From Allobosea sp. CRIB-10 (GTDB taxonomy: Bacteria > Pseudomonadota > Alphaproteobacteria > Rhizobiales > Beijerinckiaceae): 64,000 nucleotides of DNA. Position 1 is the stretch's first letter; every line of letters starts with the position of its first letter. Shown piece after piece: positions 36,516 to 46,514 of the stretch. The stretch is taken from positions 83,971-147,970 of the forward strand of contig NZ_FOKP01000015.1 of the NCBI RefSeq assembly GCF_900112185.1, in the 5' to 3' direction. A program made the position numbers and the translations under genes. The notes under the pieces were generated by a model. The model was not told the DNA's origin. It made no database searches and was given only the letters and a program-made list of their open reading frames with translations.

Positions 36516-39008
36516 TCAGAACTCCTCCCATTCGCGATCCCGCGCTCCGCCGTTCGCGACCTTGCGGGCGGACATCGGAATTGCGGGGGCGGGCTGTGCC
36601 TTCCGGGCCGGCGCGCGCGGTGCCGAGCGGGTTTCCGACATCGCGGCCGCGGCGAGGTTGCGCAGGCGCTCCGGCTCGCTAGTCGCATGTGCGCCTCCGG
36701 CGATGCGGAAGGACGCGACCAGCTGATCCAGGCTGTGGATCTGGTCGGCGAGCGAGGCGGCAGAGGCGGCGCTCTCCTCGGCCAGCGCCGCGTTCGCCTG
36801 GGTCATCTCGTCCATATGGGCGACGGTCTGGCTCATCTCGTCGATGCCGTTCGCCTGTTCGCCGGCCGCGGCCGAGATCTCGACGACGGTCGCCGCGACC
36901 TGCCGGGAGGCCGAGACGATCTGGTCGAGGACGGCGCCGGCCGAGCGGACCAGCTTGACACCTTCCTCGATCTCGCTGGTCGAGGACTGGATCAGGGTGG
37001 TGATGTCCTTCGAAGCTTCGCCCGAGCGCTGGGCGAGGGTGCGGACCTCCGAGGCGACCACGGCGAAGCCCTTGCCGGCATCGCCGGCGCGGGCGGCTTC
37101 CACGGCGGCGTTCAGCGCCAGCAGATTGGTCTGGAAGGCGATGCCGTCGATCACCGAGGTGATGTCGGTGATCTTGCGCGAGGCGGCCTCGATCCGTTCC
37201 ATCGCCGCGACCGCGTCCTGGACGATCATGCCGCCGCGCTGGGCGACGCTCATTGCTTCGTCGGAGGCCGAGGCCGCAGACTTCGACGAACCGGCGCTCG
37301 CCTTGACCGAGGCGGCGAGCTCTTCGGTCGTCGCTGCGGTTTCCTCCAGTGAGGCGGCCTGCTCCTCGGTGCGCTTGGCGAGATCGTCGGCGCCTGCCTT
37401 GATCTCGCGGGCCGAGGCGGAGACCTGCGAGGTCGTCGCCTGGATGCCGCCGATCGTCTCCGAGAGGCGCTCGACCGTCTCGTTGACCGAGTGCTTCAGC
37501 TCGGCGAAGCGGCCCTGATAGCTCGTCGCGACGCGGCGGGTCAGATCGCCCTGCGAGACCGACGCCAGAATGTCGGCGAACTCGGTCGTGGCACCGTCGA
37601 CCACGGCGTTGATCTGGTTGATGCCGTCGACCAGCTGCTGCATCTGGGCGTCGGCACTCTCCAGGCGCAGGCGCGCGCTGAAATCGCCCGCAGCCGCAGC
37701 CGCGACGACGGTGCCGACATCGCTGACCACGGCGACCATCGCTTCGGTCCGCGCCGCCCGTTCGGCCGCGGCGGCGCGCTCCTGCGCCTCCAGGGCCTGC
37801 ACGCGCAGCCCGTTCTCCTTGAAGACCCGGACGGCGGCAGCCATGCCGCCGATCTCGTCGTTGCGGCCATTGTCCATGACCTCGGCCGAGAAGTCGCCCT
37901 GCGCCAGCTGCGTCATCGATGCGGTCAATGCCGTGATCGGGCGGGTCACGCGGCTCTGCACAAGCCAGAGCCCGATGAGCGCCAGCGCCAGCGCCGCCAG
38001 CAGGAGCAGGCCATAGGCGATGAGCGAGCGCATCGCCGCATCGGCCTTCGCATCGGCCACGTCCGACAAGACGTCGATGGCGCGGCTCGCCACGGCGCCG
38101 AGGGTCTCGGACGCCGCGACGATCTGGTCGCGCCATTGGTCGGGGTTGATAGACGGCTTGCGTCCGCCCGTCACGTTGGCGACGAGATCGGCCCGCGTCG
38201 CCTTGAAGGCGCCGCCGAAATAGGTGCTCTCGGCAGTGGCGAGCGCGTCCTTGAGCGTCTGCGGGGTGCTCGCCTGGCCGATGAGCTGCCTCACCACGCC
38301 CCAGGCGAACTCCATGCGCGCATCGTTGACGAGCACGGCACTGCTTTCCTTGGCGTCGAGCGGCCGGTCCTGGGCGACGGCTTTGTTGAGAACGATCGTC
38401 GACGAGCCACTCAGCGAGCGCGCCGCCCAGGCCATCGAGCGGACCGAGGTCAGGTTGGCGAAGCTGGGATCGAGCGCGAGGATACGCTCCTCCAGCGTCG
38501 CCGAGGCATTCTCCAGCGCGGTCAGGAACTTGCCGGTCTGGGCCATGCTGGCCCCGGCCAGTTCCTTCTCCCGCGACTCCAGCGGCAGCTTCCAGTTGCC
38601 GTCTACTTTCGCCCGCAAGGGCTTCAGTGCCGCAACATGGCCGTCGATCTCTTTCGAGACGGTCATGGCGATCTCGTAACCGTTGCTCCGGACGATTCCC
38701 TGAGCCGTGGCGATCGCATCGTCCAGGCGCTTGCGCCGCGTCAGCACGTCCTCGATCATCCCGCCGTTTTTCTCGGTCGGCATGGTCAGCGCGCTAGCGC
38801 CGTTGCCGCGCTCGTAGCGCAGGTTCTGCAGCGCCGCGAAATAGGCCTTGTTGAGATCGGCGAGAGTGGAGACCTCGACGGCCGTCTCGTGGCGTGTCCA
38901 GGCCTGCCAGAGCGCTTGCGTCGAGAGCGTCACGATCGCCGCGCTGGCAAGACCGAGGACGGTCAGGAGCATGGTCGTGATGCTGAGGTTTTTCGCGGCG
39001 TTGAGCAT
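36516..39008 (-). CDS. Methyl-accepting chemotaxis protein with C-terminal CheR/CheB-tether motif
   Basis: 830 residues from ATG 39008. TM1 about 11-30, a large periplasmic helical sensor (31-325, no Cache fold evident), TM2 about 327-350, a HAMP (to about 400), then two further HAMP-like repeats (GDFSARL, GDLTRRV), and the MCP signalling domain with hairpin tip [26 protein letters not shown] at 621-650. It ends REWEEF, which fits the xWxxF pentapeptide that recruits CheR and CheB. Ligand unknown. Divergent from corA. The ribosome site is weak. Confidence 0.92.
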   Translation of the reverse strand: MLNAAKNLSITTMLLTVLGLASAAIVTLSTQALWQAWTRHETAVEVSTLADLNKAYFAALQNLRYERGNGASALTMPTEKNGGMIEDVLTRRKRLDDAIATAQGIVRSNGYEIAMTVSKEIDGHVAALKPLRAKVDGNWKLPLESREKELAGASMAQTGKFLTALENASATLEERILALDPSFANLTSVRSMAWAARSLSGSSTIVLNKAVAQDRPLDAKESSAVLVNDARMEFAWGVVRQLIGQASTPQTLKDALATAESTYFGGAFKATRADLVANVTGGRKPSINPDQWRDQIVAASETLGAVASRAIDVLSDVADAKADAAMRSLIAYGLLLLAALALALIGLWLVQSRVTRPITALTASMTQLAQGDFSAEVMDNGRNDEIGGMAAAVRVFKENGLRVQALEAQERAAAAERAARTEAMVAVVSDVGTVVAAAAAGDFSARLRLESADAQMQQLVDGINQINAVVDGATTEFADILASVSQGDLTRRVATSYQGRFAELKHSVNETVERLSETIGGIQATTSQVSASAREIKAGADDLAKRTEEQAASLEETAATTEELAASVKASAGSSKSAASASDEAMSVAQRGGMIVQDAVAAMERIEAASRKITDITSVIDGIAFQTNLLALNAAVEAARAGDAGKGFAVVASEVRTLAQRSGEASKDITTLIQSSTSEIEEGVKLVRSAGAVLDQIVSASRQVAATVVEISAAAGEQANGIDEMSQTVAHMDEMTQANAALAEESAASAASLADQIHSLDQLVASFRIAGGAHATSEPERLRNLAAAAMSETRSAPRAPARKAQPAPAIPMSARKVANGGARDREWEEF

Positions 39009-39229
39009 GATGGATCCGGAGGGGCGACAGATAAGTGCAGTATCCCATTCCGCGATTGATATTCTGCTAACCACCCTGCCGCGCCTGGACAGCCGCATGG
39101 GGCGAGTGAATAGCGTGTCTCGATCAGATATCGCCCGCGGCGCGTCATCGGTTTGACACTGCCGGACGTTTGGAGTTGGTGCAGTGCAAATCCGCAGCCC
39201 CGCTGCGCCCGATTCCGGATGATCCTGCC

Positions 39230-40219
39230 ATGCTCCTGATCCACGGCATCTGCCAGACGAGCGGTGACAAGCTCGCCCATCGGACCCTCGCGGCCGAGGA
39301 GGAGATCCCGCCTGGGTCGATCTGGATCGACCTGCTGAACCCGACGCCGGGCGAGGATGCCAAGGTCGAGCGCCATCTCGGCATCTCGATCCCGACCAAG
39401 GAAGAGATGCATGATCTCGAACCGTCCGAGATCATCTATGCCGAGAGCGGCGCCCACTACATGACCTCGCGGATCATCTGTCACTCGGACACCAATGTTC
39501 CGCGCCTCGCCGACGTCACCTTCATCCTGACCGAGAAGGCGCTGGTGACCGTCCGTTATGACGAGCCGGGCGCCTTCAGCATCTTCCTCAACCGCGTCAC
39601 CAAGCCAGGCGGCTGCGAGCTCGAGCCGGCCGGCGTCATCGAAGGGCTGATCGAGGCGGTCGTGGACCGCGCTGCCGAGGTGCTGCGCGGTGTCGGCGAC
39701 CGTATCGATATGCGCTCGCGCCAGATCTTCGACGGCGACAGCGCCAATGTCGAACAGGGCCGGGTCTACCAGGCGGTGGTGCGCAAGATCGGCCAGTACG
39801 AGCACATCATCTCGAACGTGCGCGAGAGCATGGTCTCGATCGAGCGGGTGCTGCTTTACCTCTCGGCCAATTTCAAGCGCACCAAGAAGGCGGCGAGCGG
39901 CTTCAATCCGGAATGGCGCTCTGCGATCCGCGACGTCCAGGCGATCGAGGAGCACGCCACCTTCCTGTCGAACAAGCTCCAATTCATGCTGAATGCGACG
40001 CTCGGCCTGGTCAGCATCGAGCAGAACAAGATCATCAAGCTGTTCTCGGTCGTCGCCGTGGCACTGATGCCGCCGACCCTGATCGCCTCGATCTACGGGA
40101 TGAACTTCAAGACGATGCCGGAGTTGGAATGGCAGCTCGGCTACCCGATGGCAGTCGGCATGATGGTTCTCTTCGCCGTGCTGCCCTATCTGTTCTTCCG
40201 CTGGAAAAAGTGGCTTTGA
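39230..40219 (+). CDS. corA: Magnesium/cobalt transporter CorA family
   Basis: 329 residues from ATG 39230 (MLLIHGICQ); TTG 39170 adds an extra 20 residues without support. A large cytoplasmic N-terminal domain, long helix, then two membrane segments with the diagnostic YGMNF (GMN) loop near residue 293. It is a pentameric Mg2+ (or Co/Ni) channel. It is followed 39 bp later by an SLC13-type permease, and the two could be co-transcribed. Confidence 0.92.
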   Translation: MLLIHGICQTSGDKLAHRTLAAEEEIPPGSIWIDLLNPTPGEDAKVERHLGISIPTKEEMHDLEPSEIIYAESGAHYMTSRIICHSDTNVPRLADVTFILTEKALVTVRYDEPGAFSIFLNRVTKPGGCELEPAGVIEGLIEAVVDRAAEVLRGVGDRIDMRSRQIFDGDSANVEQGRVYQAVVRKIGQYEHIISNVRESMVSIERVLLYLSANFKRTKKAASGFNPEWRSAIRDVQAIEEHATFLSNKLQFMLNATLGLVSIEQNKIIKLFSVVAVALMPPTLIASIYGMNFKTMPELEWQLGYPMAVGMMVLFAVLPYLFFRWKKWL

Positions 40220-40258
40220 TCGTGCCGGCGCGGCGCGCCTTCGGATAGCTTGCCTTAC

Positions 40259-42037
40259 ATGACGCTGCCGCAGATTCTGTCTTGTTCCCTGGTCGCCGCG
40301 ATGATGGTGGCCTTCGTCTGGGGCAAGCTGCGCTATGATGTGGTCGCGCTTCTGGCCCTGCTGGCGGGTGTCGCGCTCGGCGTCGTGCCGGCCAAGGAGG
40401 CCTTCAAGGGCTTCTCCGACGATATTGTCATCATCGTCGCCAGCGCCCTGATCGTCAGCGCCGCCGTGGCGCGCTCGGGGCTGGTCGAGACCGCGCTCGC
40501 CCGCATCTCCCCGCTATTGCGCTCGACGCAGGCGCAGGTCGCGGTCCTCGTCTTCGTCGTCGCCGCCATGTCGGCGATCATCAAGAACATCGGCGCGCTC
40601 GCGATGATGCTGCCGATCGCCTATCAGCTCGCCCGCAAGGACGGGAAATCGCCCTCGGTCTTTCTGATGCCGATGGCCTTCGCCTCGCTGCTGGGCGGTA
40701 TCGTCACGCTTGTCGGCACCTCGCCCAACGTGATCGTCGCGCGCGTGCGCCAGGAGCTCGGCGGCGAGCCCTTCGCCATGTTCGATTTCACCCCGGTCGG
40801 CATCGGCATTGCGCTCGCCGGCTGCGCCTTCCTCAGCGTCGCCTACCGGCTGTTGCCGAAGGACCGCCAGGGCTCGCGCTCGCTCGATCAAGCCGTAGAC
40901 ATCAAGGACTACGTCACCGAGGCGCGCATCCCAGAGAAGGGGCCGCTCGCCGGCAAGACAGTCGCCGATCTCAGGAAGCCGGGCGATGGCGAGGTCGAGG
41001 TCGTCGCGATCTTGCGCGATGGCGAGCGCCGCCGGGCGCCGCTGCCCGATGCCAGCTTGCGCGCCGGCGATATCCTGCTGCTGCGCGGCGAGCCCAAGGC
41101 GTTGGAGCGCGTTGTCGCCGCGGGCGAACTCGAGCTCACCGGTCAGCATCGCTCGACGCAGAAGGAAGGCTCGCTCGATCCCGCGCGCACCGGCGAGGCG
41201 ATCGTCACGCAGGGCTCGCTGCTTGAGGGATTGAGCGCTGCCGAGATCGACCTGCATGCCCGCTTCCACATCAACCTGCTCGGCATCAGCCGCGCCGGCG
41301 AGCGCTTCACCGAACGCCTGCGCGACATTCGCCTGCGCGCCGGCGACGTCGTGCTGCTGCAGGGCGATGAGGACCTCTTGCCCGAGCGCCTGCGCGAGCT
41401 CGGCTTGCTGCCGCTGGCGGCGCGCAGCCTCGCTTTGGGCAGCACGCGTCGCCGCTTCGTCACCGGGACAATCGTCGCCGCGACGGTCATCGTCGTCGCG
41501 CTCGGGCTGCTGCCGGTGGCGATCGCCTTCTTCGCCGCTGCGGTGCTCCTGCTGGTGACGCGCGCCCTGACGCTGCGCGACGCCTATGACTCGGTCGAGG
41601 CGCCGATCCTGGTGATGCTGGCGGCGCTGATCCCGGTCAGCGACAGCCTGCGCGTCACCGGCGCGACCGACGTCTTCGCAGGGTTGCTCGCTCAGGTCGG
41701 CGCCGGGCTGCCGGGCTGGGGGGCGGTGGGATTGATGCTGGTCGCCGCCATGGCGGTGACGCCCTTCCTCAACAACGCCGCGACCGTGCTGGTGATGGCG
41801 CCGATCGGCGCCGGCTTCGCCAAGACGCTGGGCTACAATCCCGACGCCTTCCTGATGGCGGTGGCGATCGGCGCGGCCTGCGACTTCCTCACCCCGATCG
41901 GACACCAGTGCAACACGCTGGTGATGGGGCCGGGCGGTTATCGCTTCGGCGACTATGCGCGGCTCGGCGCGCCCTTGTCGCTTCTGGTCATCCTGCTCGC
42001 CGTGCCGCTGATCCTGTTCTTCTGGCCGCTGCGCTGA
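40259..42037 (+). CDS. SLC13 (DASS) family permease with TrkA-C domains
   Basis: 592 residues from ATG 40259 (TTG 40250 is an alternative). Membrane halves at each end with the two Na+/substrate motifs ...TLVGTSPNVIVA near residue 157 and IGHQCNTLVMGPGGY near the C-terminus. Two TrkA-C (RCK_C) domains fill the central cytoplasmic stretch (about 215-300 and 310-385). Related proteins move dicarboxylates, sulfate or other anions with cations. The preceding stop leaves 39 bp and no clear ribosome site, so translation may depend on the upstream gene. Confidence 0.85.
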   Translation: MTLPQILSCSLVAAMMVAFVWGKLRYDVVALLALLAGVALGVVPAKEAFKGFSDDIVIIVASALIVSAAVARSGLVETALARISPLLRSTQAQVAVLVFVVAAMSAIIKNIGALAMMLPIAYQLARKDGKSPSVFLMPMAFASLLGGIVTLVGTSPNVIVARVRQELGGEPFAMFDFTPVGIGIALAGCAFLSVAYRLLPKDRQGSRSLDQAVDIKDYVTEARIPEKGPLAGKTVADLRKPGDGEVEVVAILRDGERRRAPLPDASLRAGDILLLRGEPKALERVVAAGELELTGQHRSTQKEGSLDPARTGEAIVTQGSLLEGLSAAEIDLHARFHINLLGISRAGERFTERLRDIRLRAGDVVLLQGDEDLLPERLRELGLLPLAARSLALGSTRRRFVTGTIVAATVIVVALGLLPVAIAFFAAAVLLLVTRALTLRDAYDSVEAPILVMLAALIPVSDSLRVTGATDVFAGLLAQVGAGLPGWGAVGLMLVAAMAVTPFLNNAATVLVMAPIGAGFAKTLGYNPDAFLMAVAIGAACDFLTPIGHQCNTLVMGPGGYRFGDYARLGAPLSLLVILLAVPLILFFWPLR

Positions 42038-42070
42038 GCTTGAGGCATCGGTGGGGGCTTCGTTCGTCGT

Positions 42071-42087
42071 GGAGAAAATAATTCTCC
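42071..42087 (+). terminator. Short AT-loop hairpin after SLC13 gene
   Basis: GGAGAA-AATAA-TTCTCC, a 6-bp stem 33 bases past the stop of the SLC13 gene, in the 189-bp gap before the dicarboxylate symporter. Weak candidate; nothing else is visible in that gap. Confidence 0.3.
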
Positions 42088-42226
42088 GCAGAGCGATTCC
42101 ATAGAGAACGTTCCTATCGTCAGGGTGGCGCAAAAGGGATGTGCCTGGCTTCCCGCAAGTTGCCGCAGCGCCTATATCTCAGGCAGATAGTTTCAGCCGC
42201 ATTGCGGCCATCGACGAGTTCTTGCC

Positions 42227-43594
42227 ATGACCACAGTGACGTCCCGAGCCGGCGCGGCGACCGCCGGCGCCAAGCCGTTCTATGCGAATTTCGGCTTCCA
42301 GGTTCTGGCGGCCATGGTGATCGGGCTCTTGCTCGGGTGGATCGCGCGCAATATCGGCCCCGATGCGGCCGGCCAGCCGAACTGGCTGACTGTCACGCTC
42401 CAGACGACCGGCTCGATCTTCGTGCAGCTGCTGCAGGCGCTGGTGCCGCCGCTGATCTTCACCGCGATCGTCGCCTCGATCAGCAATCTCCGGCAGCTCT
42501 CCAACGCCGCCGCGCTGGTCTGGCAGACGCTGCTCTGGTTCGCGCTCACCGCCTTCATCGCGGTGCTGATCGGCATCGCGCTCGGCCTGATCATCCAGCC
42601 CGGCATCAATTCCGGCGCGATCGCCGCCAGCGCCAAGGCGCCGGGTACGGTCGGCTCCTGGCTCGACTTCCTGAAGGGGCTGGTGCCCGCCAACATGCTC
42701 GGCCTGCAGGCCTCGACCCGGATCGATGGTGGTGCGGCGACGACGCGGCTCGGCTTCAACGTGCTGCAGCTCCTCGTCATCTCGATCGTCGTCGGCGTCG
42801 CGGCGCTGAAGGTCGGCGAGCGCGCCAATGCCTTCCTGTCCTTCAACGAGTCGCTGCTGGCGATCACGCGCAAGATCCTGTGGTGGGTGATCCGCCTGAC
42901 GCCGATCGGCACCATCGGCCTGCTCGGCAATGCCGTCGCGCAATATGGCTGGCAGACGCTGCAGCAGCTCTCCTGGTACGCCTTCGCGATCTATCTCGGC
43001 CTCGCCATCGTGCTGCTGATCGTCTACCCGGCGCTGCTCGTCCTGCACGGGCTCTCGCCGCTGCGCTTCTTCGCCGGAGCCTGGCCGGCGATCCAGCTCG
43101 CCTTCGTCTCGCGCTCCTCGGTCGGCACCTTGCCGGTGACCGAGGCCGTGACCGAGAAGAGCCTCGGCGTGCCCCGCGAATACGCCGCCTTCGCCGTGCC
43201 GCTCGGCGCCACCACCAAGATGGATGGCTGCGCCGCGATCTATCCGGCGATCTCGGCGATCTTCGTCGCGCAGTTCTACGGCGTCCCGCTCGGCATCCAG
43301 GAATACGTGCTGATCGCCTTCGTCTCGGTGATCGGCTCGGCCGCGACCGCGGGACTGACCGGCGCGACGGTGATGCTGACGCTGACCCTGTCGACGCTCG
43401 GCCTGCCGCTCGCCGGCGTCGGCCTGCTGCTCGCCATCGATCCGATCCTCGACATGGGCCGCACCGCCGTGAATGTCGCGGGTCAGGCGCTGGTGCCGAC
43501 CATCGTCGCCAAGCGGCAGGGCATGCTCGACCAGGCGCAATATGACCGCGCCGGCGACATCGAGGCGATCGAGGCCGGCGCGCAGGCGGCCTGA
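42227..43594 (+). CDS. Dicarboxylate/amino-acid:cation symporter (DAACS)
   Basis: 455 residues, eight membrane helices plus two re-entrant loops. The HP1 loop SRSSVGTLPVT, the TM7 motif PLGATTKMDGCA, and the TM8 motif DMGRTAVNVAGQA belong to the Glt/DctA fold. NMDGT is here KMDGC, so the cation site deviates slightly. It takes up C4-dicarboxylates, glutamate or aspartate with H+ or Na+. A possible partner of the AspT/AsdA system functionally, but not linked. Confidence 0.9.
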   Translation: MTTVTSRAGAATAGAKPFYANFGFQVLAAMVIGLLLGWIARNIGPDAAGQPNWLTVTLQTTGSIFVQLLQALVPPLIFTAIVASISNLRQLSNAAALVWQTLLWFALTAFIAVLIGIALGLIIQPGINSGAIAASAKAPGTVGSWLDFLKGLVPANMLGLQASTRIDGGAATTRLGFNVLQLLVISIVVGVAALKVGERANAFLSFNESLLAITRKILWWVIRLTPIGTIGLLGNAVAQYGWQTLQQLSWYAFAIYLGLAIVLLIVYPALLVLHGLSPLRFFAGAWPAIQLAFVSRSSVGTLPVTEAVTEKSLGVPREYAAFAVPLGATTKMDGCAAIYPAISAIFVAQFYGVPLGIQEYVLIAFVSVIGSAATAGLTGATVMLTLTLSTLGLPLAGVGLLLAIDPILDMGRTAVNVAGQALVPTIVAKRQGMLDQAQYDRAGDIEAIEAGAQAA

Positions 43595-43603
43595 TATCGC
43601 CAG

Positions 43604-44110
43604 CTATAGGCTGGTTGCGGGGAGCCGCTCCAGCCTGTCGCCGATCGCGATCGTTCCGCCTTCGATCACCCGCGCCGTGATGCCGCCATGGCCGCGCACG
43701 GCATTGTAGCCGCCCGGACCGAAGGCCTCTTCCATCCGCGAGCAGGGATGGCATTCGCCTGTCCATGCGAGGAGGGCGCTGCCGAGACGGAAGTGATGGT
43801 CCTTCAAGGCCGCGAGGTTGATGCCTTCGACGACGATGTTGCGGCGCAACTGGTCCGGGGCGACCAGGTCCAGCCCGAGATGGCTGGCGATCGCGCCCAG
43901 ATGCTCCCGCTGGATCAGCGTGACCTGCCGCGAACCGCTCCGGCCGTTGTAGCGGTCGCCAAGGAGGCCTTGCCCCGCATCGGCGACGGCCGTTTCGACG
44001 CTGGTCATCGCGGCGCGTCGTGCCGGTCTCAGCCCGATCCAGGCGACGCGGCCGGGCCGGATCGGTGCATTCAGGAGTTCGGAAAGAAGCGAACCGGGAC
44101 GCGGCTGCAC
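43604..44110 (-). CDS. MOSC domain protein
   Basis: About 168 residues if GTG 44110 is the start; the longer frame runs into the cysteine-synthase gene. It has the MOSC beta-strand fold: VAWIGLRPARR, then GDRYNGRSGSRQVTLIQ, RRNIVVEGINLAAL and the conserved Cys in TGECHPCSRMEEAFGPGG. MOSC proteins transfer or sense sulfur or bind molybdenum cofactor. It overlaps the last codons of the cysteine-synthase frame region, which suggests co-transcription with it. The start is uncertain. Confidence 0.8.
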   Translation of the reverse strand: MQPRPGSLLSELLNAPIRPGRVAWIGLRPARRAAMTSVETAVADAGQGLLGDRYNGRSGSRQVTLIQREHLGAIASHLGLDLVAPDQLRRNIVVEGINLAALKDHHFRLGSALLAWTGECHPCSRMEEAFGPGGYNAVRGHGGITARVIEGGTIAIGDRLERLPATSL

Positions 44111-44115
44111 GGCGT

Positions 44116-45159
44116 TTAGGCCATCACCTTGGCGAGCACATCCTTCAAGCCGCCATCGCGCTCCAGCCAGCCGGGCACCGGAAGGTTCTTCGAGCGCAGG
44201 AACTCCGGGTTGAACAGCTTCGACTGATAGCGCGTGCCGTAGTCGCAGAGGATGGTCACGATGGTGTGGCCGGGACCCATCTCCTTCGCCAGCCGGAGCG
44301 CGCCGGCGACGTTGATGCCGGAGGAGCCGCCGAGGCACAGGCCCTCTTCCTCCAGCAGCTGGAAGCAAAGCGGGATCGCTTCCTCGTCCGGAATCTGGAA
44401 GGCGACGTCGATCGGCGCGCCCTCGATGTTTTTGGTGATCCGTCCCTGGCCGATGCCCTCGGTGATCGAAGAGCCCTCGGCCTTGAGCTCGCCGCTGGTG
44501 TAGTAGGCGTAGAGCGCCGCGCCCATCGGGTCGGCGAGGGCGATCCTAATCTTCGGGTTGTAGCCCTTCAGCGCGATCGCGACGCCGGCGAGCGTCCCGC
44601 CGGTGCCGACGGCGCTGACGAAGCCGTCGACCTTGCCCTGCGTCTGCTGCCAGATCTCCGGGCCGGTGGTCTCGATATGGCCCTGGCGATTGGCGACATT
44701 GTCGAACTGGTTGGCCCAGATCGCGCCATTCGGTTCGGTCCGCGCCAGCTCCTCGGCGAGGCGGCCGGAGACCTTCACGTAATTGTTCGGATTGACGTAG
44801 CCGACGGCCGGCACCTCGACCAGGGTCGCGCCGGCGAGCCGCAGCATGTCCTTCTTTTCCTGGCTCTGCGTCTCCGGGATGACGATCACCGAGCGATAGC
44901 CGAGCGCATTACCGACCAGCGCGAGGCCGATGCCGGTATTGCCGGCGGTGCCCTCGACGATGACGCCGCCGGGGCGGAGTGCGCCGCTCTTCTCGGCATC
45001 GCGGATGATGGCGAGCGCGGCGCGGTCCTTGACCGACTGGCCGGGGTTCATGAACTCGGCCTTGCCGAGGATCTCGCAGCCGGTTTCCTGCGAGGCGCGC
45101 TTCAGTTTGATCATGGGGGTGTTGCCGATCGCTTCGACGACGCCGTTGCGGATAGTCAT
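44116..45159 (-). CDS. cysK: Cysteine synthase A
   Basis: 347 residues from ATG 45159 (MTIRNGVVEAIGNTPMIKL) with GGAG upstream; the frame to 45216 has an unlikely extra 19 residues. PLP Lys is in NPGQSVKDRAA; GTAGNTGIG and GTGGTLAG are the phosphate-binding loops. It uses O-acetylserine and sulfide to make cysteine. The TEGIGQGRITKN segment is typical of the CysK/CBS group in alphaproteobacteria. It is followed by a MOSC gene in the same direction. Confidence 0.94.
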   Translation of the reverse strand: MTIRNGVVEAIGNTPMIKLKRASQETGCEILGKAEFMNPGQSVKDRAALAIIRDAEKSGALRPGGVIVEGTAGNTGIGLALVGNALGYRSVIVIPETQSQEKKDMLRLAGATLVEVPAVGYVNPNNYVKVSGRLAEELARTEPNGAIWANQFDNVANRQGHIETTGPEIWQQTQGKVDGFVSAVGTGGTLAGVAIALKGYNPKIRIALADPMGAALYAYYTSGELKAEGSSITEGIGQGRITKNIEGAPIDVAFQIPDEEAIPLCFQLLEEEGLCLGGSSGINVAGALRLAKEMGPGHTIVTILCDYGTRYQSKLFNPEFLRSKNLPVPGWLERDGGLKDVLAKVMA

Positions 45160-45238
45160 GTCAGGCAACTCCAGCCATTTCCCTGTCGCTCGGCACCTGA
45201 TAGGCCAAACCCGCAATCACGTCACGATCTGGAAGCGC

Positions 45239-46495
45239 ATGTCCGCCCTCGCCATGAATGAAACGCTCACGATCGCGCGACTCGGCCAGCGCGGCGACGG
45301 CGTCGCCGAGACCGCGCAGGGCCAGGTCTTCGTGCCCTTTGCGCTGCCGGGCGAGAGCGTGCGTACGGTGCGCGATGGCGATCGGGCGCAGGTCGTGGAA
45401 ATTCTAACACCCTCCGCCTCGCGCATTGCCGCGATCTGCCCGCTCTTCACCCGCTGCGGCGGCTGTGCCGCGCAGCATATGGGCGAGGGGCTCTATGCCG
45501 AGTGGAAGCGCCAGCAGGTGGTGACGGCGCTCTCGCGCACCAGGCTGGAGACCGAGGTCGCTCCCATGGTCGATGCTCATGGTGAGGGCCGTCGGCGCGT
45601 CACCTTCCATGCCCGCCGCGAGCACGATGGCATGCGCGTCGGTTTCATGGTGGCAGGGACCCACGATCTGATCGAAGTCGATACCTGCCCGGTGCTGGCG
45701 CCGGGGCTGGAGCGCGCGCCGATCGTGGCGCAGCACCTTGCCAACCGCCTGCGCGCCTCGAACAAGCCGCTCGACATCCAATTGACCGCTTCTGAAGCTG
45801 GCCTCGACGTCGACATTCGCGGCCATGGACCAGCCGGTGACAGCCTGCGCCGGCAGCTCACCGAGGCGGCCGAGCGGCTCGACCTCGCCCGCCTCTCAAT
45901 GCATGGCGAGGTCATCGTCGAACGGCGCGCGCCCTTCCAGCTGATGGGCAAGGCGGCGGTGACGCCGGCGCCCGGCGGCTTCCTGCAGGCGACCGCCGAG
46001 GGCGAGGCGACCTTGTCACGCCTGGTGCTGGAAGCGATCCCCAAGGCGAAGCGCGTCGCCGATCTCTTCGCCGGCTGCGGCCCGTTCAGCGTGCGGCTCG
46101 CCGAGAAGGCGCAGGTGTCCGCCTTCGAGAGCGACAAGGCCGCGGTCCAGGCGCTGAGCCGGGCCGCCAACCATACGCAAGGCCTGAAGCCGGTTGCGGT
46201 CGAAGCGCGCGACCTCTTCCGCCGGCCGCTGCTGGAGCATGAACTTAATCTGTTTGACGCCGTCGTGCTCGATCCGCCGCGCGCCGGCGCGGAGGCGCAG
46301 GTCAAGCGGCTCGCGGCCTCGAAGGTCCCTGTCGTGGCCTATGTCTCATGCGATGCCGGCAGCTTCGCCCGCGATGCGGCGCTTTTGGTCGCAGGCGGCT
46401 ATGCGCTGGAGCGCGTGACGCCGGTCGACCAGTTCCGCTATTCCGCCCACATCGAACTCGTCGGCGTCTTCCGCAAGACCGCCGGCCGCAAGTGA
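45239..46495 (+). CDS. 23S rRNA (uracil-C5) methyltransferase-like (RumA/RlmD family)
   Basis: 418 residues from ATG 45239 (ATG 45254 is an alternative). Iron-sulfur Cys residues lie in CPLFTRCGGCAAQH and in TCPVLAP, SAM loop is LFAGCGPFSVRLAEK, the base-flipping pocket is VVLDPPRAGAE, and catalytic Cys in YVSCDAGSFARD. The TRAM domain at the N-terminus is short (about 1-55). It methylates U1939 or U747-type uridines. Divergent from cysteine synthase. Confidence 0.9.
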   Translation: MSALAMNETLTIARLGQRGDGVAETAQGQVFVPFALPGESVRTVRDGDRAQVVEILTPSASRIAAICPLFTRCGGCAAQHMGEGLYAEWKRQQVVTALSRTRLETEVAPMVDAHGEGRRRVTFHARREHDGMRVGFMVAGTHDLIEVDTCPVLAPGLERAPIVAQHLANRLRASNKPLDIQLTASEAGLDVDIRGHGPAGDSLRRQLTEAAERLDLARLSMHGEVIVERRAPFQLMGKAAVTPAPGGFLQATAEGEATLSRLVLEAIPKAKRVADLFAGCGPFSVRLAEKAQVSAFESDKAAVQALSRAANHTQGLKPVAVEARDLFRRPLLEHELNLFDAVVLDPPRAGAEAQVKRLAASKVPVVAYVSCDAGSFARDAALLVAGGYALERVTPVDQFRYSAHIELVGVFRKTAGRK

Positions 46496-46514
46496 TCAGG
46501 TCTCCGGAGGCAGG

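Noticed and set aside
44930..45238. N-terminal extension of the RNA methyltransferase frame
   Set aside because: It overlaps the divergent cysteine-synthase gene in antisense, and the first 100 residues do not fit the TRAM start.
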